From Firmicutes bacterium UBA7510 (GTDB taxonomy: Bacteria > Bacillota > Clostridia > Tissierellales > Sedimentibacteraceae), in NCBI GenBank assembly GCA_002479485.1, contig DLNM01000035.1:356157-420156 (forward strand): a DNA stretch of 64,000 nucleotides. The letters are read 5' to 3'. The notes below the pieces were generated by a model. That model did not search any database. It saw only the letters and a program-made list of their open reading frames with translations, and was not told the origin of the DNA. Positions 1-8,512 of the stretch are shown piece after piece. The translations under genes and the position numbers were made by a program. How positions within the stretch are numbered: the first letter of the stretch is position 1; each line of letters begins with the position of its first letter.

Positions 1-1
1 G

Positions 2-457
2 ATTGAAGCAGAGGACATGAATATTGAAGGAACCTTTAAAGGGATTGGAAGTATTAGAGCAAAAAAATTTAATGCAGAAGGATATATAAAAGTTAAAAAT
101 TGTCCTATAAATGCTGACGAAATAAGCCTTGAAGGATTTATGACATGTGGTGAACTTTCAGCAGACATAATAGATATTGATGGAGTATGTCATGCGGAAA
201 AAATATTTGGTGAATCAATAAAAATTAATCCATCAATTAATATTAAATCTGTATTTAATCTTTTCTTTAAGTCATCTAATATATCTAAGGCAGAACTAAT
301 AGAATGTACAGAGCTTAAAGCGAATGCATTAACTGCAAACATAATAAGAGCAAGCAGAGTAGAATTAGGCAAGGACTGTGAAGTGAATGTTGTAGAGTAC
401 AGCGAGACTGCCGATATACATCCAAATGCTAAGGTAAAAAATCTTACAAAAATATAG
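2..457 (+). CDS. Bactofilin-like polymer-forming protein, 5' end outside window
   Basis: The reading frame is open from base 2, so the gene very probably starts before the window; the ATG at 17 has no properly spaced SD. The visible 150 residues are short beta-strand repeats with regularly placed Gly, Ile and Ala (GTFKGIGSIRAKKFNAEG, then NADEISLEGF). This matches the right-handed beta-helix of bactofilins and the YhbE/YhbF group of Firmicutes, which polymerise into cytoplasmic or membrane-associated scaffolds. The MFS gene follows after 45 bases. The family call is from repeat pattern only. Confidence 0.6.
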   Translation: MEAEDMNIEGTFKGIGSIRAKKFNAEGYIKVKNCPINADEISLEGFMTCGELSADIIDIDGVCHAEKIFGESIKINPSINIKSVFNLFFKSSNISKAELIECTELKANALTANIIRASRVELGKDCEVNVVEYSETADIHPNAKVKNLTKI

Positions 458-472
458 ATTCTAATTATTATA

Positions 473-489
473 ACGCCGCTAAGCGGCGT
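473..489. repeat. Perfect 7-bp hairpin directly before the SD of the MFS gene
   Basis: ACGCCGC and GCGGCGT are separated by the triplet TAA, and the SD AAAGGAG follows within a few bases. It is the first of a series of three-base-loop hairpins that sit just upstream of SD sequences in this window. It lacks a T-tract, so it is not a normal terminator. Confidence 0.75.
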
Positions 490-502
490 AAAAGGAGTAA
501 AT

Positions 503-1741
503 ATGGAAGTTAATAATACAGAAGCTAAAAAGCTTTTTAACAAAAATTTTCTTTTAATGCTACAGGGAAGCTTGTTTTCAAATTTTGGAGATATTCTATA
601 CAGCATTGCTATAGGGTATTATGTATATAACAAAACTGGCTCTGAAGCTATGATGGGTATTTTCACCTCAATAAGTATGTTTGTTACGATGTTTTTAAGC
701 CCAATAACAGGAGCTATAGTTGATAGAATAAGTAGAAAAGCTGTTATTATTGGAATGGATGCCATAAGAGGTATAATAATGTTAATAATAGGTTTCCTAT
801 GCTTAAATAATAATCTAGATATAGGTACATTAATTAGTTTTACAGTAATAATATCATTGTCTAACGTAATGTTTAGACCAGCTATAGGTACTGTATTAGT
901 AGATATAGTTCCCAAAAAGGATTTTGTTCAAGCAAATTCTATAACGACTGGTGTACTTAGTGTTATTGATTTAATTAGCAAAGGTATAAGTGGAGTTTTA
1001 CTCGTATACGTTGGAGTAGGTCAACTAATTGTATTTAATGGAATATCTTTTATCTTTAGCGCTTTCACGGAATGTTTTATTTATATACCGAAAACACCTA
1101 AGCAAGGTACAAAGGTGAGTATAAAAATAATTTTTATGGATGTAATAGATGGCTTAAAGGACATTATGTCAATAAAGGCTTTAAAATTTCTATTTAGCGT
1201 TGCAATAATCCTTAATTTCTTTGTAGCTGGAATATTTAGCTTATTTTTAGTATTTACAACTCAAAAGGGTTACTCTTTGGAGCAGTATGGAGTTTTAATA
1301 TCAACTTTTTCTTTAGGATCATTAATTGGTGCTTTATTTGTATCCTTGTTTAAAATACCAGATAATAAAAGGCATCCTATAATGTGTTTTTCATTCCTAG
1401 GTTTTGGAGTTACTTTTATAATATCCCTTATGTCTAATAATTTTTATATTACATTTATTTTTATAATAATTTCAGCATTTTTTAATTCATTATCTAATAT
1501 GATATTAAATTCAAGCATGATGCTTTTAATGCCAAATGATAAAAGAGCTGCCATTTTAGGCTTTATAATGGCCAGCAGTACAGGCGGTACTGCATTATCT
1601 ACTCTTACGTATGGCTTTTTAGCAGAAACTTTTCCTATATATATAGTTGGAACAATAGGTATGCTAATAGCAATTATCCCCATTATATGTATGTTTACAA
1701 ATAAAAGTCTTAAGGAAGCCGTTTCAAATGTGACAAAATAA
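503..1741 (+). CDS. MFS transporter
   Basis: The protein has 412 residues and about twelve hydrophobic segments. A loop after the second segment carries the MFS signature (GAIVDRISRKAVII, residues about 71-84). The overall pattern resembles the MFS_3 group, which includes enterobactin exporter-like and macrolide efflux-like proteins. It probably exports a small molecule across the cytoplasmic membrane by proton antiport; the substrate cannot be told. The ATG start has an AAAGGAG SD. The gene is monocistronic, bounded by a hairpin upstream and a strong terminator at its stop codon. Confidence 0.85.
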   Translation: MEVNNTEAKKLFNKNFLLMLQGSLFSNFGDILYSIAIGYYVYNKTGSEAMMGIFTSISMFVTMFLSPITGAIVDRISRKAVIIGMDAIRGIIMLIIGFLCLNNNLDIGTLISFTVIISLSNVMFRPAIGTVLVDIVPKKDFVQANSITTGVLSVIDLISKGISGVLLVYVGVGQLIVFNGISFIFSAFTECFIYIPKTPKQGTKVSIKIIFMDVIDGLKDIMSIKALKFLFSVAIILNFFVAGIFSLFLVFTTQKGYSLEQYGVLISTFSLGSLIGALFVSLFKIPDNKRHPIMCFSFLGFGVTFIISLMSNNFYITFIFIIISAFFNSLSNMILNSSMMLLMPNDKRAAILGFIMASSTGGTALSTLTYGFLAETFPIYIVGTIGMLIAIIPIICMFTNKSLKEAVSNVTK

Positions 1742-1772
1742 GAATTTACTCTGCTAAATTCTTATTTTTTTG
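1737..1772 (+). terminator. Rho-independent terminator of the MFS gene
   Basis: Twelve-bp perfect arms (AATAAGAATTTA and TAAATTCTTATT) flank the loop CTCTGC and run into a T-tract. The stem overlaps the stop codon. Confidence 0.9.
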
Positions 1773-1800
1773 TTTACTATTCTGAAAAAAGTGGTATAAT
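1773..1800 (+). promoter_or_regulatory. Sigma-A-type promoter for the yicC-remA-gmk-rpoZ run
   Basis: TTTACT (1773-1778) and TATAAT (1795-1800) are separated by 16 bases, directly after the upstream terminator and 60 bases before the yicC start. Confidence 0.65.
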
Positions 1801-1860
1801 TATTAATGATGTTTTTTAAAAAATATCATTTTGGTAAGTATCAATTACAGGGAGAATGCT

Positions 1861-2748
1861 ATGGAAAATATAAGAAGTATGACTGGATATGGTAAGGGCG
1901 AATACAATGACGGAGTAAGAAACATAATAGCTGAAATAAAAACCATTAATAATAGATACAGTGATATAAATATTAAAACACCAAGACATTTAAGATTTTA
2001 TGAAGACAATATAAGAAAACTTGTCAAAAATAGCATTTCTAGAGGTAGAATAGACGTATATCTTAATATTGAGTACATAAGCGAATCTGATACAGTTATA
2101 GCACCTAATTTAACCTTAGCAAAGCAATATAAAAGCGCTATTAATGAGATAAAAGAAGCTTTACAGCTAAATGATGATGTTAGATTAGATACGATAATTA
2201 AATTTCAAGATGTGTTAGTTGCAAAGGAAAACTCAGAGGATGAAAATGAATTAAGCATCTGTGTTGAAAATTCAATAAAAAATGCAATCGAAAAACTTTT
2301 GTCAATGAGAGAAAATGAAGGCGAGCAGCTAAAAAATGATGTTTTATCTGGTGTTGAAAAGATAAAGATTTTAAGCAAAGAAATAAAAACATATTCTTCT
2401 ACATTAGTACAAGAATACAAAGATAAGCTTGAAAATAGAATAAATGAATTACTTGGTAGCAAGTATGAGTTAGACGAAAATAGACTATACAATGAAATAG
2501 TTTTTTATTCTGATAAAAGTGATATAAATGAAGAGCTTATTAGACTTGATTCTCATATATTACAGCTAGAAAATACGTTAAATGATGGTGGAGCTGTCGG
2601 TCGAAAATTAGACTTTATAATACAGGAAGCTAATAGAGAGATTAATACTATAGGCTCAAAAATAGGAAATCTTGATGTTACAAAAAATGTTATTGAAGTG
2701 AAAAATATTTTGGAAAAAATAAGAGAACAGGTTCAAAATATTGAATAG
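1861..2748 (+). CDS. yicC: YicC/YloC family endoribonuclease
   Basis: This 295-residue protein starts with the family N-terminal signature (residues about 5-10, SMTGYG) and ends with the conserved DUF1732 region containing GRKLDFIIQEANREINTIGSK. YicC proteins are RNA endonucleases linked to stationary-phase sRNA and mRNA decay. An in-frame GTG lies 30 bases upstream, but the ATG at 1861 has the SD (GGGAGA) and gives the usual N-terminus. It is the first gene of the yicC-remA-gmk-rpoZ block conserved in Firmicutes. Confidence 0.93.
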   Translation: MENIRSMTGYGKGEYNDGVRNIIAEIKTINNRYSDINIKTPRHLRFYEDNIRKLVKNSISRGRIDVYLNIEYISESDTVIAPNLTLAKQYKSAINEIKEALQLNDDVRLDTIIKFQDVLVAKENSEDENELSICVENSIKNAIEKLLSMRENEGEQLKNDVLSGVEKIKILSKEIKTYSSTLVQEYKDKLENRINELLGSKYELDENRLYNEIVFYSDKSDINEELIRLDSHILQLENTLNDGGAVGRKLDFIIQEANREINTIGSKIGNLDVTKNVIEVKNILEKIREQVQNIE

Positions 2749-2757
2749 GAGATAAAA

Positions 2758-3012
2758 ATGACGAATAATATAATCAATATTGGATTTGGTAATATCGTTT
2801 TAGCAAATAGAATATTAGCAATTGTTAGTCCTGAGTCTGCACCAATAAAAAGAACTATACAAGAAGCAAGAGATAAAGGAAAACTTGTAGATGCAACCTA
2901 CGGTAGAAAAACAAGAGCTGTAATTATTACTGATTGTGAATATGTTATTTTGTCCGCTATTCAGCCTGATACTATGGCACAAAGATTTGACAATACTAAA
3001 AACAATAATTAA
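2758..3012 (+). CDS. remA: RemA/DUF370 family DNA-binding regulator
   Basis: The protein has 84 residues and matches RemA along its length: INIGFGNIVLANRILAIV at the N-terminus, then the conserved SAPIKR and YGRKTRAVI segments. In Bacillus subtilis RemA is a ring-forming DNA-binding protein that activates matrix and osmoprotection genes. It begins 9 bases after the yicC stop and its normal neighbour gmk follows. Confidence 0.93.
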   Translation: MTNNIINIGFGNIVLANRILAIVSPESAPIKRTIQEARDKGKLVDATYGRKTRAVIITDCEYVILSAIQPDTMAQRFDNTKNNN

Positions 3013-3047
3013 TCATGGATGACGATATAGCATGAAAAAAACTTCAC

Positions 3048-3098
3048 AGCGTGAAATGTTTTTCACGCTATGATGCCACTACGTGGCATATTGGAGGA
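3048..3098. repeat. Two-hairpin leader element before gmk
   Basis: Module alpha is AGCGTGAAA (3048-3056)/TTTCACGCT (3061-3069) with a 4-base loop. Module gamma is ATGCCAC (3073-3079)/GTGGCAT (3083-3089) with loop TAC. The SD GGAGGA (3093-3098) follows 3 bases later. The same two modules occur before the 7786 and 11115 genes. Confidence 0.85.
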
Positions 3099-3102
3099 TA
3101 AA

Positions 3103-3729
3103 ATGAACAAAGGATTATTAGTAATAATTTCTGGTCCGTCTGGAGCAGGAAAAGGGACTATATGCAAAAAACTTATAGAAAATTCTAATGATTTGGAGCT
3201 ATCTGTTTCTGCTACAACTAGGCAACCAAGAGTTGGTGAAATAGAAGGTAAAAATTATCACTTTATAAATGTAGAAGAATTTAAAAAAAGAATTGAACAA
3301 AATGATTTTTTAGAGCATGCTTGTGTTTATGGTAATTACTATGGAACTCCAAAAAGTGATGTTATTAATAAATTAAAAGAAGGAAAAACTGTAATACTAG
3401 AGATAGATATTCAGGGGGCTCTTAAAGTTAGAAAGGCACATGCTGATGGTGTATATATTTTCATTGTACCTCCTTCAATAAATGAGCTTCATAGTAGAAT
3501 TATTAATAGAGCAACAGATAGTATGGAAGTTATAGAAAAAAGAATGCAATGCACAAAGGATGAACTTGGCTTTGCACTAGAATATGATTATGTCGTTGTT
3601 AATGACAATCTTGAAAGTGCAACTAGCAAGATAAGGAACATAATTGATGTAGAAAAAATGAAATCACATAGAAACATAGATTTAATTGAAGAAATCAAGG
3701 AGGAAAAAACATGCAAAATATATCAATAG
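3103..3729 (+). CDS. gmk: Guanylate kinase
   Basis: Converts GMP and ATP to GDP and ADP. The 208-residue protein has the P-loop SGPSGAGKGT near residue 10, the SATTRQPRVGE segment that binds GMP, and the ILEIDIQGA strand. An upstream in-frame ATG at 3070 would translate the leader hairpin, whereas the ATG at 3103 is well spaced from GGAGGA, so 3103 is chosen. Its end overlaps rpoZ by 19 bases, indicating translational coupling. Confidence 0.97.
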   Translation: MNKGLLVIISGPSGAGKGTICKKLIENSNDLELSVSATTRQPRVGEIEGKNYHFINVEEFKKRIEQNDFLEHACVYGNYYGTPKSDVINKLKEGKTVILEIDIQGALKVRKAHADGVYIFIVPPSINELHSRIINRATDSMEVIEKRMQCTKDELGFALEYDYVVVNDNLESATSKIRNIIDVEKMKSHRNIDLIEEIKEEKTCKIYQ

Positions 3730-3911
3730 ATGAGTTGATAGGAATGGTTAACAGCAGATATTCACTAGTTACTGTTATATCAAAAAGAGCAAGACAAATT
3801 ATAGCAGGAGATGATCCTTTAGTTTTAACTAAAACCATAAAACCTGTTTCGGTAGCAATAGAAGAATTTTATGACGGAAAAATAAAACCTATATATCCAG
3901 ATGAAGAATAG
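3711..3911 (+). CDS. rpoZ: RNA polymerase omega subunit
   Basis: A 66-residue omega subunit with the typical SRYSLVTVISKRARQI region that contacts the beta-prime subunit. It starts inside the 3' end of gmk with SD AAGGAGG and is followed at once by a terminator. In many Firmicutes coaBC lies between rpoZ and priA; it is absent here. Confidence 0.95.
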   Translation: MQNISIDELIGMVNSRYSLVTVISKRARQIIAGDDPLVLTKTIKPVSVAIEEFYDGKIKPIYPDEE

Positions 3912-3941
3912 CTTGATTTATTATCAGGCTTTTCTGTTTTT
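3910..3941 (+). terminator. Terminator after rpoZ
   Basis: AGCTTGAT and ATCAGGCT pair (one G-U) across TTATT and are followed by a T-rich run. The stem starts in the rpoZ stop codon. Confidence 0.7.
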
Positions 3942-3987
3942 ATGAGTTTTTATACTCAGTATATGGACATAAAAAGGATGTGGTTAT

Positions 3988-6219
3988 TTGTATACAAAAT
4001 TTGTACAGGTTATAATAAATAATAATTCAAAAAGTACTGATAGCTTATATACTTATGGCGTACCAAATAAGTTTTTAGATGACATTATGGTTGGAAAAAG
4101 AGTTAAAATCACATTCTCTAAAACTAAAAATACAATGGATGCTTTAGTTGTAGGAATTATTTCAAAAACTGATGTACCTATTGATAAAATCAAGCCTATA
4201 TTAGATATAATTGATGAAGTAGTAATTGTTAAGCCCGAGCTTATAAAACTAGCTACTTGGATTAGGGAACGATATATATGCAAACATTCTGATGTTATAA
4301 GGCTAATGGTACCTTCTCAAATTAAATATGAGCATGATAAAGAAAATAAAATAAAAAACGAAAAAATTATTTATTTAATAGATAAATTAAAACCCATTGA
4401 TGATTATAATTTAAAAAATGCTTCTAAACAAATAAAGGCTATTGAATATTTAAAAACTGTTGATAGTATACCGCTTAAGGATTTTACATCTAATACAGAT
4501 ATTAATAGCTCTACAATCAATACTTTAATAAAGAAAAATATAATTGGTGTTGAAGAAAAATTATATTTAGATGATGATACAAAGGATTACAACTTATCCA
4601 TAAATACTTTAAATAAAGAGCAAAAAAAAAGCTATGATGAAATAATAAATTCAGAAGATATAGCTTATTTATTGCATGGAATTACTGGTAGTGGTAAAAC
4701 TGAAGTATATATTAATCTAATAAATTATTATAAAAAACTTGGTAAACAATCTATAATGCTTGTACCTGAAATATCATTGACCAACCAAATTGTAGACAGA
4801 TTTGAAAAAAGCTTTGGTAAAAGAATAGCTGTGTTTCATAGTAAGTTAACAGCTAAGCAAAGATATATACAGTGGTATAAGGTATTAAATAATGAAGTAG
4901 ATGTTATAATAGGTGCAAGGTCTGCGTTATTTGCACCAATTAAGAATTTAGGCATAATAATAGTTGATGAGGAGCATGAAGAGAGCTACAAATCTTCTAC
5001 ATCTCCTAAATACGATGCTGTTGAAACAGCTATAAAAAGAGCTTATATAGAAAAATGTAAAATAGTGCTTGGTTCTGCTACACCATCTCTAAAAACATAT
5101 AATATGGTTAACAATGGTCATATAAAGCTTTTAGAGCTGAAAAACAGGGCTAATCATGCTAATTTACCAGATATAAAAATCATAGATATGAAACAAGAAA
5201 TAGAAAATGGAAACGATACCATAATAAGTAGAGAGCTTTATAGAAGTATTAAAAGAACACTAAAAAGTAATGAACAGGTTATATTATTTGTTAACAGGCG
5301 AGGATATTCTAATTTCATATCATGTAAAAAATGTGGTTATGTTGTAAAATGTGATAAATGTGATGTGTCAATGACCTATCACATTAGCACAAACAAGCTG
5401 AAATGTCATTATTGTGGAAAAACAAAGTTTGTTTTTGACAAATGCCCTGAATGCGGCAGTGAAAAAATACAACAGTTTGGATTTGGAACACAGCAAGCAG
5501 AGGAATTTATAAAAATTCTATTTAAAGATTATAATGTGGCAAGAATGGATATAGACTCGATGTCAGGTAAAGATAGTTATGAAAATATTTATAATGATTT
5601 TAAAGATCATAAAATAGATATACTTATAGGTACTCAAATGCTTGCAAAGGGACTGGATTTTCCAGATGTTACGACGGTTGGAGTTTTATCAGCAGATTCA
5701 CTTATAAATTTACCATTTTACAATTCAGGTGAAAAGACCTTTCAATTATTGACACAAGTAAGTGGTAGAGCTGGTAGAAGTAATAAAAAAGGTTATGTGT
5801 TCATACAAACCTATGAGCCTGAAAACTTTATAGTAAATGCAGCGAAATCAAACGATTTTAATGAGTTTATTAAAGAAGAATCAATGCTTAGAAAAGAATT
5901 TGCTTATCCACCATATATAAATATAATAAATATATGTACCATCTCAAAATTTGAAGATGAATTAAAAAAAGTGTCTTTTGAAAGATATAATGTATTAAAG
6001 CAAAAAATTCAAGAATCACTTAAGGGAAAAGGAGTATTATTATATAGTCCTACCCCTCATTCAATATATAAGGTAAATAATGAATATAGAATAAATTTAT
6101 TCATAAAAGTATCATTAAAATATACTTCAGCGTTAAAAAAAATAATTAGAGAAGTATATATGGAAAAAGATATTAAAAATATTAAAATTAGTATAAATAT
6201 AGATACAGAAAACGTATAA
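3988..6219 (+). CDS. priA: Primosomal protein N', replication restart helicase
   Basis: A 3'-to-5' DNA helicase that reloads the replisome at stalled forks. The 743 residues show an N-terminal DNA-binding region, the Walker A GITGSGKTE (residues about 231-239), Walker B IIVDEEHEE, a zinc-binding domain with paired CxxC motifs (CKKCGYVVKCDKC, then CHYCGK and CPECGS), and helicase motifs V/VI (GTQMLAKGLDFPDVT, QVSGRAGR). The start is a TTG preceded by AAGGATG, which gives the usual N-terminus. Confidence 0.95.
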   Translation: MYTKFVQVIINNNSKSTDSLYTYGVPNKFLDDIMVGKRVKITFSKTKNTMDALVVGIISKTDVPIDKIKPILDIIDEVVIVKPELIKLATWIRERYICKHSDVIRLMVPSQIKYEHDKENKIKNEKIIYLIDKLKPIDDYNLKNASKQIKAIEYLKTVDSIPLKDFTSNTDINSSTINTLIKKNIIGVEEKLYLDDDTKDYNLSINTLNKEQKKSYDEIINSEDIAYLLHGITGSGKTEVYINLINYYKKLGKQSIMLVPEISLTNQIVDRFEKSFGKRIAVFHSKLTAKQRYIQWYKVLNNEVDVIIGARSALFAPIKNLGIIIVDEEHEESYKSSTSPKYDAVETAIKRAYIEKCKIVLGSATPSLKTYNMVNNGHIKLLELKNRANHANLPDIKIIDMKQEIENGNDTIISRELYRSIKRTLKSNEQVILFVNRRGYSNFISCKKCGYVVKCDKCDVSMTYHISTNKLKCHYCGKTKFVFDKCPECGSEKIQQFGFGTQQAEEFIKILFKDYNVARMDIDSMSGKDSYENIYNDFKDHKIDILIGTQMLAKGLDFPDVTTVGVLSADSLINLPFYNSGEKTFQLLTQVSGRAGRSNKKGYVFIQTYEPENFIVNAAKSNDFNEFIKEESMLRKEFAYPPYINIINICTISKFEDELKKVSFERYNVLKQKIQESLKGKGVLLYSPTPHSIYKVNNEYRINLFIKVSLKYTSALKKIIREVYMEKDIKNIKISINIDTENV

Positions 6220-6257
6220 CGTATTCTGCGAAAATGTATAACGTATTCTGTGAAAAT
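6214..6257. repeat. 22-base tandem duplication at the priA 3' end
   Basis: Two adjacent copies of a 22-base unit containing TATAACGTATTCTG (6214-6235 and 6236-6257) differ at one base. The priA stop codon is inside the first copy. It looks like a replication-slippage duplication. Confidence 0.85.
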
Positions 6258-6305
6258 ATCTAGATAATTAGATTATTGCAATAACTTATCAATAGGAGGG
6301 CTATT

Positions 6306-6749
6306 ATGGCATTAAGAAATGTAAGATTAAATGGTGATGAAATATTAAGAAAAAAAAGCAGAGAAGTAGAGAAAATAGATGATAGAATTTTAACAATTTT
6401 AGATGATATGGTTGATACTATGTATGATAGAGATGGTGTTGGTCTTGCAGCACCTCAAATAGGAATATTAAAAAGACTTGTTGTTATAGATGTGGATGAT
6501 GAGAATCTATACAAAATGATAAATCCAAGAATTATTAAATCAAGCGGTGAAGCTGTAGATGAGGAAGGTTGTTTAAGTGTACCTGAAACAAGAGGAAATG
6601 TCGTTAGACCTTCAAATGTAACTGTAGAATATACAGATGTAAATGGAGAGTTAAAAGTATTAGAAGGAGAAGGTCTTTTAGCTAGATGTATTTGTCATGA
6701 GTTAGATCATCTAGATGGTATACTTTTCATTGACAAAATTAAGAATTAA
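6306..6749 (+). CDS. def: Peptide deformylase
   Basis: Removes the formyl group from N-terminal formyl-Met of new proteins. The 147-residue enzyme has all three motifs: GVGLAAPQ (residues about 43-50), EGCLS (about 94-98, metal-binding Cys) and HELDH (about 136-140, two metal His and catalytic Glu). The SD is AGGAGG. It is followed 13 bases later by fmt, its partner in formyl-Met metabolism. Confidence 0.97.
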   Translation: MALRNVRLNGDEILRKKSREVEKIDDRILTILDDMVDTMYDRDGVGLAAPQIGILKRLVVIDVDDENLYKMINPRIIKSSGEAVDEEGCLSVPETRGNVVRPSNVTVEYTDVNGELKVLEGEGLLARCICHELDHLDGILFIDKIKN

Positions 6750-6762
6750 TTGGAGGTAATTA

Positions 6763-7689
6763 ATGAATATAGTTTTTATGGGAACACCGCAGTTTGCTGT
6801 TTCGTCATTGCAAAAGCTGTATGAGAATGGTCATAATATAAAATTAGTTATTACTCAGCCAGATAAACCTTTTGGCAGAGGTAAAAAAATAAAAAAATCT
6901 GAGGTTAAAGAAAAAGCTGAAGAATTAGGATTAGAAGTTTTTCAACCATTAAAGATAAAAACTGAGGATTCTGTAAGTGTAATTAAAAACTTTAATCCAG
7001 ATTTAATTGTTGTAATAGCATATGGTCAAATATTAAGTAAAGATATATTAGATATTCCAAAGTTTGGTTGTATCAATGTTCATGCATCTTTATTGCCTAA
7101 ATTAAGAGGCGCAGCGCCTATAAATTGGTCTATAATTAATGGTGATGAAAAAACAGGTGTGACAACTATGCTTATGGATGTAGGATTAGATACCGGGGAC
7201 ATGCTTTTAAAAGAAGAAGTAGAAATAACTAAAAACATGACAGCAGGGGAGCTTCATGATATATTGAGCGAAGTTGGTTCTGAACTTTTAATTAATACTA
7301 TTAATAAAATAGAAGATAAAACTATAGTAAGAGTAGAGCAAGACCATAGTATATCAACCTATGCACCTCTGCTTAAAAAAGAAACATCTCTTATAAACTG
7401 GAATGAATCTGCTAAAAATGTGCATAATATGGTTAGGGGGTTAAATCCTGATCAGATAGCTTATTTTATTTACGATGATAAAAATGTTAAGGTTTATAAA
7501 ACAACATATAATAACGATGTTTGTAAACATGAACCTAGAACAGTAATTAGAGCAGATAAGACTGGTATATATGTAGTAACAAGTGATGGAATCATCATAA
7601 TAAAGGAATTACAGATGCCTGGAAAAAACAAAATGAGTATTGAAGACTACCTTAGAGGAAATAAATTTCCTGAGATGATAAAGCTTTAG
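6763..7689 (+). CDS. fmt: Methionyl-tRNA formyltransferase
   Basis: Transfers a formyl group from 10-formyl-tetrahydrofolate to initiator Met-tRNA. The 308-residue protein has the N-terminal MGTPQFAV nucleotide-fold start, the catalytic HASLLPKLRGAAPINW block (residues about 108-123) and a C-terminal OB-like tRNA-binding domain. It forms a tight pair with def. Confidence 0.97.
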   Translation: MNIVFMGTPQFAVSSLQKLYENGHNIKLVITQPDKPFGRGKKIKKSEVKEKAEELGLEVFQPLKIKTEDSVSVIKNFNPDLIVVIAYGQILSKDILDIPKFGCINVHASLLPKLRGAAPINWSIINGDEKTGVTTMLMDVGLDTGDMLLKEEVEITKNMTAGELHDILSEVGSELLINTINKIEDKTIVRVEQDHSISTYAPLLKKETSLINWNESAKNVHNMVRGLNPDQIAYFIYDDKNVKVYKTTYNNDVCKHEPRTVIRADKTGIYVVTSDGIIIIKELQMPGKNKMSIEDYLRGNKFPEMIKL

Positions 7690-7696
7690 GAGTGAT

Positions 7697-7781
7697 AGCG
7701 TGAATACATTCACGCTTGGAAAAATCAAAAAAACGATTTTTCATTTCAATTTATAATGCCACGAAGTGGCATAATGGAGGA
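7697..7781. repeat. Three-hairpin leader element before the zinc peptidase gene
   Basis: Three perfect hairpins in a row: alpha AGCGTGAA/TTCACGCT (7697-7704, 7709-7716), beta GAAAAATC/GATTTTTC (7719-7726, 7735-7742) and gamma ATGCCAC/GTGGCAT with loop GAA (7756-7762, 7766-7772). The SD GGAGGA (7776-7781) follows. Alpha and gamma match the gmk and stp leaders; beta recurs before the gene at 16433. Confidence 0.85.
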
Positions 7782-7785
7782 TAAA

Positions 7786-8478
7786 ATGTTTTGGTACTGG
7801 GATCCAACTTATATAATTTTAATACCAGCAATATTGTTATCAATATATGCACAATCAAAAATACAAAGTACTTACAATAGGTTTCAAAATGTAAGATCAA
7901 TAAAAAATTTTACAGGATATGAAGCAGCTCAAAAATTATTATTAAAAAATGGCATAAATGATGTGTCTATACAGGTGACTGGCGGAATGCTTACAGATCA
8001 TTATGATCCTAGAAAAAAGGTTTTGAGATTATCAAATGATATATATTATGGAACAAGTGTTGCTTCTCTTGGAGTTGCAGCTCATGAGGTAGGCCATGCG
8101 ATTCAACATGCAAAGGGTTACATGCCGCTTCAAATTAGAAATCTTTTAGTACCAGTTGCTAGCTTTGGCTCTAAATTTTCTTGGATATTACTATTTCTTG
8201 GCTTAATTGTCGGCAATGAAACATTTGTAACTTTTGGAATATACTTGTTTACAGGAATAGTATTATTTCAAATTGTTACTTTGCCAGTAGAATTTAATGC
8301 TAGCAGTCGTGCTGTATATGAGTTAGCTGAAACTGGAATAATTATTGATGAAGAAAAAACATCTGTTAAGAAAGTTTTAAATGCTGCCGCTTTAACATAT
8401 GTTGCCGCTGCACTTATGTCGGTTCTACAGCTTCTTAGATTGTTAGTTTTAACAGGCAGATTTAGAGATAGAGATTAA
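7786..8478 (+). CDS. YugP-family membrane zinc metallopeptidase
   Basis: The 230-residue membrane protein has an N-terminal hydrophobic segment, the zinc-protease motif HEVGHAIQH (residues about 102-110) and two to three further hydrophobic segments. It belongs to the YugP/PF04298 family, often found in this neighbourhood in Clostridia; substrates are unknown. An upstream ATG at 7756 would translate the gamma hairpin, so the ATG at 7786 with SD GGAGGA is chosen. Confidence 0.9.
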   Translation: MFWYWDPTYIILIPAILLSIYAQSKIQSTYNRFQNVRSIKNFTGYEAAQKLLLKNGINDVSIQVTGGMLTDHYDPRKKVLRLSNDIYYGTSVASLGVAAHEVGHAIQHAKGYMPLQIRNLLVPVASFGSKFSWILLFLGLIVGNETFVTFGIYLFTGIVLFQIVTLPVEFNASSRAVYELAETGIIIDEEKTSVKKVLNAAALTYVAAALMSVLQLLRLLVLTGRFRDRD

Positions 8479-8512
8479 AAAGTAATATTTGATAAAATAA
8501 GTAGGTGATTTT

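Noticed and set aside
190..606. Minus-strand frame across the bactofilin-MFS junction
   Set aside because: It has no SD, overlaps two better genes and covers the hairpin and SD of the MFS gene.
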